A stretch of DNA of 64,000 bases from Schistosoma haematobium (GCF_000699445.3 NC_067198.1:30879536-30943535); one strand, 5' to 3'. Positions 1 to 13,699 are shown, counted from the first letter of the stretch. Notes: generated from the sequence alone by a model not told the origin. Numbers and translations are program-made.

Positions 1-714
1 AATTTTATTACATATTTGGTTGCAAACAGCTGTTAAGAAACCACGATATACAAAGGAAATATTCAACAGCTTTTTAGTGAATTATTCAATGTTGGTATTA
101 GATTGATTCGAAAATAATGAATCTTTCCTAAATTGATCATTAAATAATTAACAGATGTCTAACCTGTTCTTTTCCGATTTGGCTATTTTTTTTTGTAAAT
201 GAAGTATAAATTACATATATAAACATAACTAAAACTGCCGATGTCATAATTCCATTTAGTTCCATAAATAAAAATTGACGTCGTTATTCAGAGATTAGAA
301 TTTGATGTTTCTGATGTTGTATGTTAAAATGTATTTTTATTACAAAATTATGTAATAATCTATAAAACCATTGGTTTAACCAATATGATGATAAACGGAA
401 ATAGTTAAACAATATTAGAAGTTATGAATTTGGAAATTTGAATATTTACGTCGTTTGTAATCATAGGGACTTTGAATTTTACAGAAGAAATAGAAAGTGA
501 AAAAGGAAGCTATATGAAAGAAATGTAATAATACTGTCATTTAAAATAACAACCATGTATGTGATTTCCTCTGATTGATATTTAAAAGTATCATTTTAGC
601 AAGCAACAAATCGGTTTACCATTTAAATAAGAAAAGTATTTCAGAATTACATTTAAGCAATCGGGATATTTCAGAATAATTAGTACCTAAATAAAGATAC
701 AGTCAAATGATTTT
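1..714. other. AT-rich gene-free DNA
   Basis: Nothing recognisable; no coding signal. Confidence 0.7.
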
Positions 715-1305
715 ATAATTGAAATCATGGGTCACTTGAAGCTGGACCACCATGAAAAACCTGGAAGCACTGAATGGCCGTTTCGTTCTAATATGGGACT
801 CCTCGGCAGCGCGCATCCACGATTCCATGGTGGTCTAGCTTCAATTGACCCATGATTTCAACTATTAAAATTTCTAAAATCTCCACAAAACCCCTTCTAA
901 TAATAATCATCTGCTCACTAGTGACTGACTTCAAGAGATACTCCTTGAGTTCCAGTGAGAAGCCGTTACCAGTGGGGTTCAAGCAGGTCTGTTGTGAGAT
1001 AGGAACTCACTGAAGACAATGGTGTACGGTGGCGCAATTACGTGGACTGGTTGAACTTAGACGTTGACATCTTTGGATGCTGACTCATTGGTCTAACGGT
1101 TAAGTGCTCGCACGCGAGACTGATAGGGCTTGGGTTCGAATCTCTCGGGGAGCGGGATCGTGAATGAGCGCTGTTGGGGAGTCCCATACTGGCACAAAAC
1201 GGCCGTCCAGTGCTTCTAGGTTTTCCATGGTGGTCTAGCTTCAATTGACTCATGATTTCAACTATCGAAATTACTAAATCCTCCGCAAAACCCCTTCTGA
1301 GAACG
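715..1305. mobile_element. Palindromic cluster of hammerhead-SINE sequence
   Basis: An antisense 3' half (from about 718) is joined directly to a sense 3' end (829-868). A sense copy follows with A box near 1089, B box near 1132 (gggttcgaatc), a decayed hammerhead (1170-1215) and the 3' tail to 1265. The end sequence ctccacaaaacccc is present twice. Both hammerhead cores carry substitutions, so cleavage is not expected. Confidence 0.7.
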
Positions 1306-1994
1306 ATTTTACATCATTTAAAAATCAAAATTAAAGCCTTTCATTAACAGAATAAATAACATTAACTTTAAAAACTATTCCAACCGAAGTACGAAATAGT
1401 ATGACTGCTCTTTCTGAATCTAATGATGCATATTATCTTGAGGAAAACTAAATTTAAACCTTTGACGGAATGGACGCTTGTTTTTGGTTATATATTTTCA
1501 ATATTCCTAGATAAATGAATTATTGATATCGTTTTCACTCAATTCCTTAATCCATAAATTTATTGTGATCATAATAAAATACCACTTATGATGAAACGGT
1601 AACTTCATAGGATATCTAGAAATTATTTACTTACTTTTCTAAATAAGACTTTAGTTTCAATAATTAAAGGAATTTGACAATTTTAGGCACCATCTTTTTA
1701 CTGATCGACCTACATATCTGTCAATTTTGTTTTCAGCTTTATTAAAGTCGGTCTTTTCATCCATATAAAATTTCACCATTTTAAGCAGTGAACTGTTAAA
1801 AAATACAGCACATTGTGACATAAGATTTACAACCAGACTAACATATTTACAAACCAGACGTTGGGTTTATCTACTCACCGGCTATTAATTTAGTTTCCAA
1901 AACTTTCGCCAACCAGATACTCGATTTAGGCTGAAATTGAAATATTCACGTCGATTTGTCGCTGAGTAATAACTAATACCATGTTTTCCTAGTA

Positions 1995-2130
1995 CGCATT
2001 AGTAATCAAATTCTGTCGGCGCCCTTCTGTTGGAAGCCTCTGTTTATCAGATATTCATGCGATACTATGAATGATTGTGTTCTGTCAGCATGCAGAATTA
2101 GACAGCGACGATACTGGTTATTACGCAGTG
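1995..2130 (+). pseudogene. Possible fragment of the same MULE-type transposase
   Basis: Plus-strand sequence around ttctgttggaag, cagatattc and tgttctgtcagcatgcaga resembles 39975-40065 of the MULE remnant, including the stretch after the first catalytic Asp. Short and weak. Confidence 0.3.
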
Positions 2131-2576
2131 ATTGTTTGATAAACATCACTTTATGACGTTTCACCTTCCAAAAATAATTAATTAGATTCAATACGGTAAT
2201 CTTTGCTTCTTAATCAATTTCGTTGCACTAAAGAAACTTTGTCCATCAAGCAAATATTTTTGATGTATGTATGAGGAATTTAAACTAATAGTCTACCGAT
2301 TAATAAGAAATACAAAGTTAAAGGTGGAAAATCTTTTAAAATATAATGATTTACCACAGATCCAGTAAGTAATCTCAGTTGTAAGATGAACCGATATACA
2401 TAACACCCTGCTCCATTTATTTTTCCAACTTCAACTAGTCTGTTCGTATATATTTGAGCGGTTTATGTAATACTTATCCCTATTACACTATCTCTTACCG
2501 AGTTCATCTTATTTCTTACACTGAATAATTTATGGTCAAAGAACTTATACAGTTATTAATCATTTGTTTATGACCA

Positions 2577-3148
2577 GAATGGGGTTTTGTGGATATTTTA
2601 GTGATTTTTAATAGTAGAATTCACGAGTCAACCTAAGCTAGATCACCGTTGAAAGTCTGGAAGTACTGAAGGGCAGTTTCTTCCTAGTATGGGACTCCCC
2701 AACAGTGCTCATCCACGATCCCGCACGCGAACGCACAACCTCTAGAATACTGAGCCGGCATTCGACGGTGTTAATGTCTAACTTCGACTGATCCACAACC
2801 GCTCACCATTGTCTACAGTGAGTAACTGCCTCTACAGCAGAGACGGTTACTACAATATCCACAAAACCTTGTTCTGATAATAATCATGATGTGCTCACTA
2901 GTGACTGGCTTCAAAAGGCATCTCCTAGAGTTCTGGTGTGAAGCCGTTGCCAGCAACTATGTCCGGCTCAGTGATCTAGAGGTTGAGCGTTCGCGCGTGA
3001 GACCAAAAGTCATGCGTTTGAGTCTCGCGTGAGGGGACGTAGACGTGCACTGCTGAAGAGTCTCATACTAGGACGAAATGGCCGTTCACAGCTTTCAGGT
3101 CTTCAATGATGGTTTAGTTTCAATTGTCTCATGAATTCAACTATATGT
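2577..3148. mobile_element. Head-to-head pair of hammerhead-SINE copies
   Basis: A minus-strand copy (about 2611-2880) is followed by a plus-strand copy (about 2885-3148), so the 3' ends face outwards and the 5' leaders meet in the middle. The plus copy has an A box (gatctagaggttgagcg), a B box and a nearly complete hammerhead at 3045-3090 with core CTGAAGA and GAAA but a disturbed stem III. Confidence 0.7.
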
Positions 3149-6100
3149 TTATGTGTTTAACCTCTTATTACATCTATGTATTTTTACTACTAATCTTGTA
3201 ATTTTTTAATTTGAAACTTGATTCAAATATATTTATGGAATATTGGTCATTTCAATATGTTAAGAAAGTTATCTTAATTTTAACCAGAAATTCATATTTC
3301 ATTTTTCTTTTAGTGTATGTCTCGTAAATAAGGGTGTTCAATTTAATTAGTATAATGGTCTCATAATTGTACAACCTAATAAGAATTTATTGTTAGGGAA
3401 TATTGTTTATTCATATTCTCTGAGTTTTTTAATGAAAACCAAAATTCTTTGAATAATTCCGGCAGAAAGATTGATTTGCTTCTATTTTTTTAAATATCAA
3501 TACATCGTAGAATAAATAACGTTCGAAAAAAAGTACAAGCTTGTTTAGCGAAAAACAAATCATCAGTACTTAATCTATGGCAATTATGAAAAACTTACAG
3601 TTTGTATTTACTGCAACAAGTAGCTGAATACCATCAACATGTTAATTAGAAGTTATACAAAGTTCATATGTACATTCTAATTGTTTGTACCCTTACTGAT
3701 CATCATTGTAATCAACGTTTTCTACCCTATGAATTATTTGATCATTACTGATTGTAATGAAGTAGAAATGACTATATTAATGATAATGAAATTAAATCTG
3801 TGGATGAATGTATAATAGTTTTAGAACTTCTTTCACCAAAGATAAATGGCACCAGAAAAATCAATATATGTGTATTGATTTTTAATAACATGTTTATACG
3901 AAATTTAAATATGTGTTTCTTTCATAGTGGATACGACTTTGGCGGAGAGACAAAAAGTGATTTATCGTATTTCATGGGATTGAAATTTCATATTCTCATT
4001 ATGATTGGCTTATATTTTGTTTGTTTATTTATATATAAATCGAATGGTATCCTTAATCTTACTTAAAGTTTACAGGCTTATTGAAGACATACCAATATGT
4101 TAAAAATAACATCATAGAAGCAAATTTTCTTGAGAAATGAAATAAGCTAAAGAATTATTGAGAACCAATTAGCAATTGAAAGTCTTATTATCCTAGTTGG
4201 TGACTCCTTATAAGTTTGAATTCGCAACCTCACCCTCAACCGAACCCATAACCTTCATTTTTATAGGTAGACGTGATGTTTTCATTGGTATGAACTTTTA
4301 ATTTTGGTTACTTTGTAGATAACTCAGTGTTTACATGCTTCTTTAATAAAAATTTATTATTTCCTGAAATCTTATTAATGTCGTTAAGATGATTTCTGTC
4401 TGTCTGTCTGTGTACATACAATAGACAGAAATTTATGATATTTAAGAACAAATTTCATTATTTTTAATTTCTCAGATTAGTTGAGCAAGTGACCAAGTTT
4501 ATTGAGATAAAGTTTGAACAAATACAATTATACATGAATTAATATAGTTGGCGAATACAGTCATTCCATAAGTTGACTTACGATAAAATTAAAAACTACT
4601 GTGAAATGTACATATTGTTAAAGTGTAATGATGATGTTTGTAATCGATTCAGAATGTATACACTTAAATATTTTGATAATATTATAAACACTATATCATT
4701 CACTTCTGGACAATGATAGATGATTCATAATAAATATTATTCATTAAATATAGTTGATTGTTTCGCTAATTAATTTTTTCAAGCGAAATTCCTTTTACTT
4801 CAGATATGTTGTCAGATTTCACTAAATGTTTGACACCAAGACGAATACGATAGATAGTCGCCTAACGGATAATTGGTATGAGTGATGACTAGTGATCGAC
4901 TGGGTGACATGGTAAATCGATATATAATATTTTGATTTAGAATTTAACTAATAAAAACCCCATTAATAATCTGGCTGTCTATGTCTTAAGTAAATCAAAC
5001 TTTTATACAAAAAATATAGAATTAAGACTTAATCATCTTGAATTGCATATCAAATGACAAAAATGAAGGGTGAAAATGGTTATGAAAACAGCGATTTACC
5101 TTCTCGAATTATTATTCAGAATACATAGATTGGTATTAATTTGGACAGACTTGAAAAAACGGAAAACATTTTTTTAACCAAATAACCTTGAACCCATAAC
5201 ATTTTACGCAACAATTAGATACAAAAATTACTTTTCATTCTGTTAAATTATCTTACAAGTTATACTATGATGAACTAATAATACATATTTGGTGTAGTCT
5301 TAACACATGTTTCCATCGACTTTTTCTGAGAGAGGAACAATTTTTGGCCGAAATTCGTGAGATCATCACAAACTATCACTTACAAACATAGATGAATTGA
5401 TTTTGAGATCGTTTGCAATAGAGTTGATCTATTCATTCTTTGTTTTTGTATAAGTCTTGAAGATAGTTCTACGTTAATTCTTGTATGAAACAAGGTCACT
5501 CTGATATACATCCACACTAAGTGTCAATGTGACTAACTGACTGAACAGTTCTGTGGATCGATAAGAAAAATACCAACCCATTTCAAAATAACAACAGACA
5601 CATATAGGGTATGCCATTTTGAAGATAAAATCAATTTTCTCCACCAGATTTGTATTAAACGTTAGTAAACAGATAAACACAGACAGAAAAACACCATTTC
5701 AATGTCAATAAAATTTTATGTATTTTTTAGTCTCCAGGATAGTTTAGCAATAAACTATGACCATTTATACCTGCTTCCAAAACTGGGTTTCAATAAACAC
5801 AGAAAATCTCTTTAAATTACAACATTTGAAAGATTATGCATCACTGTATAAGTGAGGTATTGTTATGAACTATTTAATTCATACATATTAAGTTTACTGT
5901 AAGATATTTAAATAGTTTGATGTAAAAGTTTACAAGAATACTCGATGAACAGTTCTATGGAAATATAGCTTTTTTTACCTAGGAACACTTACACTGTAAT
6001 TTTACTTAACGTTATCCAAAACAATACTGAAAACTTCGTAGTTCAGCCGTTCGGCCTACAGAACACGGCATAATTGAAAAAAACTCATTTGACCTACGAA

Positions 6101-7587
6101 TCGTCCCCATCACCTCATATAATACTATCATTTATCTAACATTTTTACACAGACACAATATCAGAGTTTTTCAACCAATATAATTTGAAGAATTATCGAC
6201 AAGTATTTTTCTCATTGAAAGAAACACCTAAATTAGAAATTATACTATTCATAAGCGATTTTAAAGGAATTAATATCAAATGGATCATCCAAGATGTTTC
6301 AAGAATTGATGGCATAATTAATGAAATGGCTTATTCAATGATTAAATTTATTATATTTACGCATAAATATTTGCAGTAACATGTCAAAGAAATAGAGAAA
6401 TCATGAATTACTTCTTGAATTTATCTGGTCAAGATTGAGCATTGAGCAGCTTAAACTACTAGAAAGTAAAAGTAATCCGAAAATAGGTAGTGAATAAGTT
6501 CGTGTCGAAGTGTACTACATAAAATGGTGTATAAAGACGTGATTGATAAAAACTTGACTCAGTATTCATTGGATTACATTTTTGACCTCAGCTAACTGAA
6601 ATTCGTCACGTTTTATTATGTAAAAACAATTGACCATAATTGGAAATTTGAACCCTTGTTTTTTTGACTCAGTAGCCCATAAGTGGAGCACTCGTCTCGT
6701 AATCTGAAGGTCTTCAACTAGATCTCTAGTGAAATTATAGATGTATACTGTTAATTAATCTGAAACAAAAAAGAAACTAGTGTCCAGTTTCGTCCGCTCC
6801 CAAACAGTTCTTCAGGTGATATCAGTTTGTTATGAATATTGTCCTCAAAAGAACTTATCTAAGCAGTGTAGTTTTTTGATAAAGTGTAATTAAAAAATTC
6901 TATATAACCTAGTCACTGGAATAGTGAAATACCATCTAACCCTACTTTTCACCATTAATCTCCAAGTTATCCACAGACAATCATTAATTCAGAATTGAAG
7001 TTACCGCTCTCAACAAGTTTTCTTTAATTACTTTTGACAATAAATAAAACCACTTAATATGTTCCATGTTCACAGCTAGCGAACGTCTTCAGAGTACATT
7101 GAACATTCATAAAGAGACGAATTAAATTCTTACCGTTTCACAATGTGTCCAGTTAGATTTACGTTAGAAGCATACTATTTGATGAATTCTTTCTACATTA
7201 TATTTAGGTTATAAATTGATACAATCAAAAAAGTGTTTTTCATGTGATTTGAGCTAATACACATAACATAATACTTAGTGATTTAAATGAAATATGTACA
7301 TATATGCATAACTAACATGGTTCATAAAGTTATCAGTTAACTATATGCTACCAAAAATGTATGGAAACAGTAAATATATCTGAAGTTAATCTATGTTCAA
7401 CTAAAATATTTATTTCACTTGATATTATTTACTTAAATCTTGAATTAAGGCAATATCGAGGCAGTATGCACAGTATGCACTTATGCTAATAACAGACTGA
7501 TCAGTTGCAGCCGTAAACATCGATGGGAAGATTCAAGTAAACAATAACAAGTGAATTTAAACTTTACCCAAGTGCACAAACAAATGG
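3149..7587. other. AT-rich gene-free DNA
   Basis: No supported gene. A tRNA-like remnant (gactcagtagcccataagtg, about 6665) may be the head of an old SINE. The open frames present are short and AT-driven. Confidence 0.6.
4397..4413. repeat. Short (CTGT)n repeat
   Basis: About four CTGT units in AT-rich DNA. Confidence 0.8.
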
Positions 7588-7762
7588 CTGTCAGGACACA
7601 GTAGCTAAGTGAACAGCGCGATGGCATTTGAAGCGAACGGTACTGGGTTCGAGTGTCAGAGTGAGATGCAGGTACATCCAGCTGACGAGACCTAAATAGG
7701 ACGAAACACTAGTCCTGGATTCCACTGCTAGCCACTATCCATCTTTGCTTATAAAATATATA
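7588..7762 (+). mobile_element. Smalpha-like SINE with hammerhead ribozyme
   Basis: A pol III-type element with an A-box-like tagctaagtg near 7602 and a B box GGTTCGAGTGT at 7646-7656, followed by a hammerhead motif at 7678-7718 and the tail ccactgctagccactatcc. This order matches the Schistosoma Smalpha family, published as encoding active hammerheads. Family assignment is by recognition, not by alignment. Confidence 0.8.
7678..7718 (+). ncRNA. Hammerhead ribozyme motif
   Basis: Stem I ccag (7678-7681) pairs with ctgg (7715-7718). The core CTGACGA is at 7682-7688, a small stem II is gacc/ggac with one mismatch, GAAA is at 7703-7706 and the cleavage triplet GTC ends at 7714. All invariant core bases are present. 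Activity is inferred. Confidence 0.75.
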
Positions 7763-7994
7763 TTGTTTATCACAATTTAAAAAACAGTCTTCATTGTTCT
7801 CTATTACAGACTATACTAAATGTAAAGTTAATTAATTTAAACAAGTCCTTAAGCTGTATAAAATCAAAGTAAACAAATCAAAAATTTAGAAAAATACTTC
7901 AGACTACACTACTTAAATGTTACTGAACTTATCTTCTGTTTTATTTTTCTAAAATACTCTATGAAAATTTGGAAAAAAGAACAAACAAATATAT

Positions 7995-8153
7995 TTCACT
8001 GATTGAAATCATGAGTCAATTGAAGCTAGACCACCATGGAAAACCTGGAAGCACTGGACCGCCGTTTCTTCCTAGTATGGATGGCTTAGCTTCAATTGAC
8101 TCGTGATTTCAATCAGTGAAATTTCTAAAATCTCCACAAAACCCCTTCTGATA
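7995..8153 (-). mobile_element. Short hammerhead-SINE copy folded as an inverted repeat
   Basis: Flanked by a 12-base direct repeat aaacaaatatat (7983-7994 and 8154-8165), a clear target-site duplication. Arms 7995-8037 and 8080-8120 are inverted copies of the SINE 3' end; a truncated antisense hammerhead lies between them. The tRNA-like part is missing. Confidence 0.8.
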
Positions 8154-8165
8154 AAACAAATATAT

Positions 8166-11100
8166 GTTTAAATGTTATTTGTTTTAAAAGTATAACATTG
8201 AAACCTTCAATTTAATTATTATTAAAACAAAACAAAATCAAATAAAACGCTAGTGAATAAAGGTTTTCAATCATTAGAAAATGTATAGCATAGTGTTTAT
8301 CATGTTTTACAATGTTTAGATACTAATATAACTTGTGATCAATACGAAAAAAGAAACAATATAAGTAGTAAATTAATTATTTACATTTTAAATTAAAAAA
8401 CATTAAATTTATATGTAGTCATTTCGAATGACTCTGTATTTTATTATTCAAATCAGATTTATATCTAATCTAAATACTAATGAATAACTCGATAATTCTG
8501 CTAAGTAACCCATCATGTGGTCCTTTTTAATTTAAGGATATTTTTTTCAAATCATGATATGAAATCAACTGGGTAAACATCGATGAACAGGTAGTTGTCA
8601 AACTGTGATTTCATCTCAGTTTGAGACCACCTTGCACTAATATGGTATTCAGTTAATGTATTTTAAAATTGTGAAACTATTGTGTAAAATGTTTATATTT
8701 CAAATTTGTTTTAATCCATTGTGATGTGAAGTACTATAAGATACAACAAACGAACACTATAGTGGTTGGTTTATTTTCTTTTTTCCCTATTCTTCATAGA
8801 TATAAGTGTATGAATATAATTCGATTCACTTATTAAACGTATAATACTGTATCAAACATTTGATAACTTTTAATGCTGAAAATGAACAGAGGCTTAATAC
8901 AGACTAATTAAATTTTATTACATGTTTTGGAACACTAAAATGAAATTTGTAGTAATATTGTTTATACTCTAATGAAAACTCCGTTGTATTCAAGCATACA
9001 GTATTATATAAAGCGATTACTACTAGAATTGTGTCAGGAAAATTCTAAACCAAAAATTTTGAGTTCGATCCAAACATGTGACCGTTGGGAAAATCGATCG
9101 GTCATCTAATTTCTTTTTGATAAATCATTATTCCAATACAAGAATGTTGATGACTTCCTGACCTCAAAACTCATTAATTTCCACATGATAAAGCTAGAAA
9201 ATCTTTAAAAATTTTTTACCAAAGACAAGGTATACAGACATCATTTAACCTACTTAGTGCGTTTGATAGGTGTCATTTTATTTTTGTATGCATTTGAAAT
9301 GAGTGTGCACCTCCAGTAACAGTAACATAAAATGAACACAGTGTTTTATAATTTAAATTTTGTTATTCAAGTGAATGTTAAATGGTTCTTTTATTGATAT
9401 CATTAAACCCAGGAGAATTGAAAATCACTTGACAGAAATACCATTAATTTATAAGTCATGTAAATCCATGATGAAAATTATCTTCAAATGCAACTACTTT
9501 GCCCGAACCCATTGCTTTCAAGAAGATATCCTAAAGTTATATCAGATTCAGTTAAGTAAGAAATTATGCAATGATCAAATAGTGATAATAAATCCTGGAT
9601 ATAAGAACTTAGGAATAGAGTACAATCAGAAAATTCATATCTTTGAACCGGGTTTAGCTACCCGAAATTGTTTCGTTCTTTACAAATTTAAAATTTTTGT
9701 ATTCCCTCTTTCATGGGCTCTCGTGCATATACTGGTTACAAATTGCAGACTAAAGACGATAGTAATTTAGTTTTCAACAACCATTTCTTCTAGTTCTTAG
9801 GATTGTAAAAATTGTAATGCATATAGGTTTTCTAAAAAACGAATACATAACTGAATATATGTGATTTCGTTAGATAGACTAGAACCAAATTAATTTCTTA
9901 TGGTCACTCACTGTAATGCTACACGGATTGAAGAAACCAATCTCTGATTATCATTATCTTAGTTTTTTTCTTAACTGTGAACTCAAAACGACTTGAACTC
10001 AGAGTTTTAACAGTAAAATAAATAAATCCTAATGGGTTTCGTTAAAAGAACTATTTTATATAATTCATAATTAATGGTGGATAATGAATAATTTTACAGA
10101 TTTTTCTGTGCTTTAAATGATAAATGAATTAAACATGTCAATGGGGAAAAATCTGGACTTTCTTCTGAAATAATTTGATACTTCCTACTCAATCGGTCGG
10201 TTTTCTTAAACAAGCACCTAAATACAAATTTATTATTTACAAATAAATTATGAATTTATTACTTATAGTTTTCATCTAGTTTGAATCTCCTTTCTCTATA
10301 ACAACAAAATCATGATCAATTTCTATGTTCATCGAATCAATCGATATCAATCACTAGCGAAATTAAGAAGAAAAAAATACCTGAAATGTTCTTTAGAATT
10401 TAAAACTTGTAGTTTTTTTCTACATACCATTAATCACTATACAGTTTTTGGAAGATTCATGTCTAAAAATAAAGATTTGATTTTTCTTGTTAAAAGTGAG
10501 AACAGTGAGAGAAAAAAAGGTGATATGACAGCTCAGTAAACAAATAGAATTTATGTACACTTATTGATGAAAAATGACTGTTAATATCCTGAAATCACAA
10601 AAATGTGAATTCAACATAATGTGAGAACCAAAATTCCTAATTAAATACAGTAAGGTATTCGAACATATTACACCTATCATAGGAAATCATTTAAAAACAA
10701 ACTTATGTTACTCCAATCAAAAAGGGATTTTGCTTATTTATTTCCTATAACCATTATGTGAAACAAATTTATTGATAAAATGTTAAATTTGATTGACATC
10801 CAACCAATCACGTGGAACAGAAAATATGAATGAATTTCTCAGCATGATAAAACATGCATATATATATATGTATAACGCTGACAGATTTTCCACTTATAAA
10901 ACACACAAGTATGAATCATTTGAAGAAAAACACTACAAAATACAGAGAAATTCAGTTCAGGAAGTTTTACACATACATATGTACCTAGTTCAATAAAGAT
11001 GAGTAAATCATTATGTTAGTTATATAGAGCTTCTAGACTAATATGTGAGTCAAATTCATCATACAATCGACTTTAAACAAATCTTTTGTTGCATTTTAAG

Positions 11101-12900
11101 ATATCTTAGCAGTAAGCAATCATGACAACAAACCTGGCTATTCTTAAACATTTTGAGCCATGTGACCAACATAATACATTTAGAGCATGGAATATTATTC
11201 CAAGTATCTATTTTTTTAAAAATCCAATCGATTGGAGATGTAATACTACCATCGTTCATTACCATCAATTGTATCACTACAGCTTAAGTTGTTTTGTTAG
11301 TTTAGATAAATCGGCTCAAATCAATCAAATAAATGTGAAAATTTTGTGAACAGTGTCTACATCCAATCATCTTGAATTCGTTTATCCCACTTTTAAATGT
11401 TCCTGAAATATTTCCGAAATATTGTTAGACATATTCGACTAATGAAGTGATATCATGGAATAAGAGAATTACATGACAAGTTAACTACTATCTTTGTATA
11501 AATACGTCCAGTTTTAAATTAGTCAACAATTTTGCCTACAGTTAAGTATACTTTATTAAATGAAAAGTGTTTAAAATCCACTTTATTAAAAAATCTTTTT
11601 AATTTAAATGAAATATTATATAAAAGAAATTGAAGTATCTTATATCCATTCGATTGTTCAAGAGTTATTGAACTGTTACTAAGCTAACATCGATATTACA
11701 TCACAATCATATAACCGAGTAAGTTTTATATTAAGATTCAGAATATTTCTATCATTAAAAAGATTCGATAACTGAAACAGTTGTCTAAATTTTATTAACT
11801 TTTCATTAGCATAAAATCACAAAATTCTAGGGTTTAAAAATGTTATTAGATGAATTGACATTTACCTTCTTAACTCAGTTTATTATGTTAGGACAAATAA
11901 TAATCTTAGTTAACATTTACTGACATTTTTTTTGGTGGATAACAAAAGTAGACAAAATGTATTTACAAACAACCAGGAATGAAATACAAATGTGTGTCTC
12001 TATCATCTGTCAAACTAAATAACTCACCCGCCCGCCTTGCATGTAAAAAATGACCACTCTCTCTTTCAAATGAGATTTTCTTATGTTTATTCTGTGAAAT
12101 CTATATTAGTAATTCGTTGACAAACATTTCTATGTTTTTTATCCTTCAATGTTTTTTTCTTTATGCTTCAACTTTCATATTTCTATTTAAATATTTTAGG
12201 TTTTTGAGTGGTTGACAAGAATTTTCAATTTGCTTGTTAGTTCTTATGTAATATATCGACAATGTTTGGATTTCTTTATTAAATATCTCTTTTTATTTTA
12301 CGAATACTGCATATTCTCACATTCTTCATTTACTTTCCTTATTAATTTATTACTTTTTCTAAAGATATTATACTGGCATTTATTATATTATCAGTTGTAA
12401 AGTAAAGCCTTAATAAAGAGTTCATTTGAAAAGAATCCTTCCTTTAATCAATTGAAGTTTCTAGATTCATGCAAATTGATTAATCAAAGAGTATTTATCT
12501 ATTAAAAGTTTCCAAAGATTGAGTTACTTTGTGAGTTCGGCTACTATTTTAAGAATTTTAGTTATTTTGTGGAAAGAAAGAGGATACAATTTATGTATAA
12601 CATAAGTTTGGTATCTATGAACATGAGTAAAATATTTAATTCTGTGATAGAAATAAATATACGTGATCATATTTGTCACTGTCTCATTAAAACACAATCC
12701 AAATGCTACGACTGAGTTATCCTGGCAGCAATTGTTTCCCTATAAAACTGAAAAACTCTCACAACTGACTTATCACTGAGTAATGAGCAATGTCATATTT
12801 GTCTAGTCACTTTTTGCTGATGGAATTCTACCGATTAAGTTTCAATTTGAACACTAATCCAATTGACTAGATGAGTGTCAAATATCATGAAACCAAGGTC
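8166..12900. other. AT-rich gene-free DNA
   Basis: No recognisable element. The longest open frame (9375-9770) shows no family resemblance and no codon bias. Confidence 0.6.
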
Positions 12901-12903
12901 AAG

Positions 12904-13699
12904 GGGGCGAGACTCTAATTTATGGACTACCTTTGAACGAACCTTAAGCGACTTTGAGGAATTTTAGCCAATCAGCAAACAGACAGTATAGAGTAAAAAT
13001 ATGTTATACAGAACCAAGGAAATGAGAGGGACACACTTCTTATACATGGTTCAAAATCTTGTCAAGGTCAGAAAGAGGTTCAGAGGTTCTAAAATCGTAA
13101 TGCATGCAGCAGAGGAAACCATCCATACGGCTACAGAATAGTCGGCCTCTGGAGCCATGATAAGGTCTCAAAAACTCTTTCAGCCTCGACCACATAGCTT
13201 CAATATTGTTTATGTGCACTCCGGTTGTTGAATGCACAAAATGCTACTTGTGGATAACGATACGATGCACATGACCAAGCATATGTAGGAGTCTGTACGC
13301 TCGCCAAACATCCGTATATATTGTAGTACCTGGCTGCAGCCAGTGTTACTGGTGCTTTTATTATCCAGTTCGCAATAATTGTCGTAATTTGCCTTAGGAA
13401 TTATATATGAGGTTTTCATCACGAACTGACATCAGCTATAATGTCAGGAGTTTATTTAACCCAAAGGATGAAAAGCTTTCGCGTTAAAATCCGAGATCTA
13501 TTATCTTATACCTGATTGATTCGTCCACAAATTATAGTCTCGCCGTTTTATTAGTCATAGCCGCTCAATTATCACGTTTTGTACAAAATTCCCTGTGAAC
13601 CAATCGTATGTTAGTGTTAAGCACTGAAGTTGGCGCCATAACCTTGAAATCCTTTAAACGCCTCTGATTGGCTCGTCCATAAATTAGAGTCTCACCGCC
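12904..13699 (-). mobile_element. Merlin-type DNA transposon remnant
   Basis: Left end gcgagactctaatttatgg near 12907 matches the reverse complement of the right end at 13679-13698 with one difference, forming terminal inverted repeats. A related inner copy of the right end is at 13522-13545. A decayed transposase lies inside on the minus strand. No target-site duplication was found. Confidence 0.7.
13040..13410 (-). pseudogene. Merlin-like (IS1595/ISXO2-type) transposase remnant
   Basis: On the minus strand, two frames together show the conserved C-terminal catalytic part: a TIYTDVWRAY-like segment, a histidine-rich link, and the HSTTGVHINNIEAMWSRLK segment typical of ISXO2-like DDE transposases, followed by a tail ending near 13040. 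A stop codon and frame shifts break it, and the N-terminal zinc-binding half is not seen. Merlin elements are known from Schistosoma. The call rests on motif recognition. Confidence 0.7.

Noticed and set aside
1087..1145. A and B boxes suggesting a real tRNA gene
   Set aside because: The boxes sit inside a SINE copy with downstream ribozyme and tail remnants; no acceptor stem pairs.
6663..6722. tRNA-like sequence that could be a tRNA gene
   Set aside because: Only box-like similarity; no cloverleaf closes, so it is a SINE-type remnant at most.
6775..6830. Minus-strand segment with CTGAAGA and GGACGAAAC resembling a hammerhead
   Set aside because: The two core boxes are there, but stem I does not pair and no NUH triplet is placed correctly; it is more likely a chance match in an old repeat.
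9375..9770. 131-codon plus-strand open frame
   Set aside because: Longest frame outside elements, but low-complexity AT-driven composition and no recognisable motif; it is compatible with chance.
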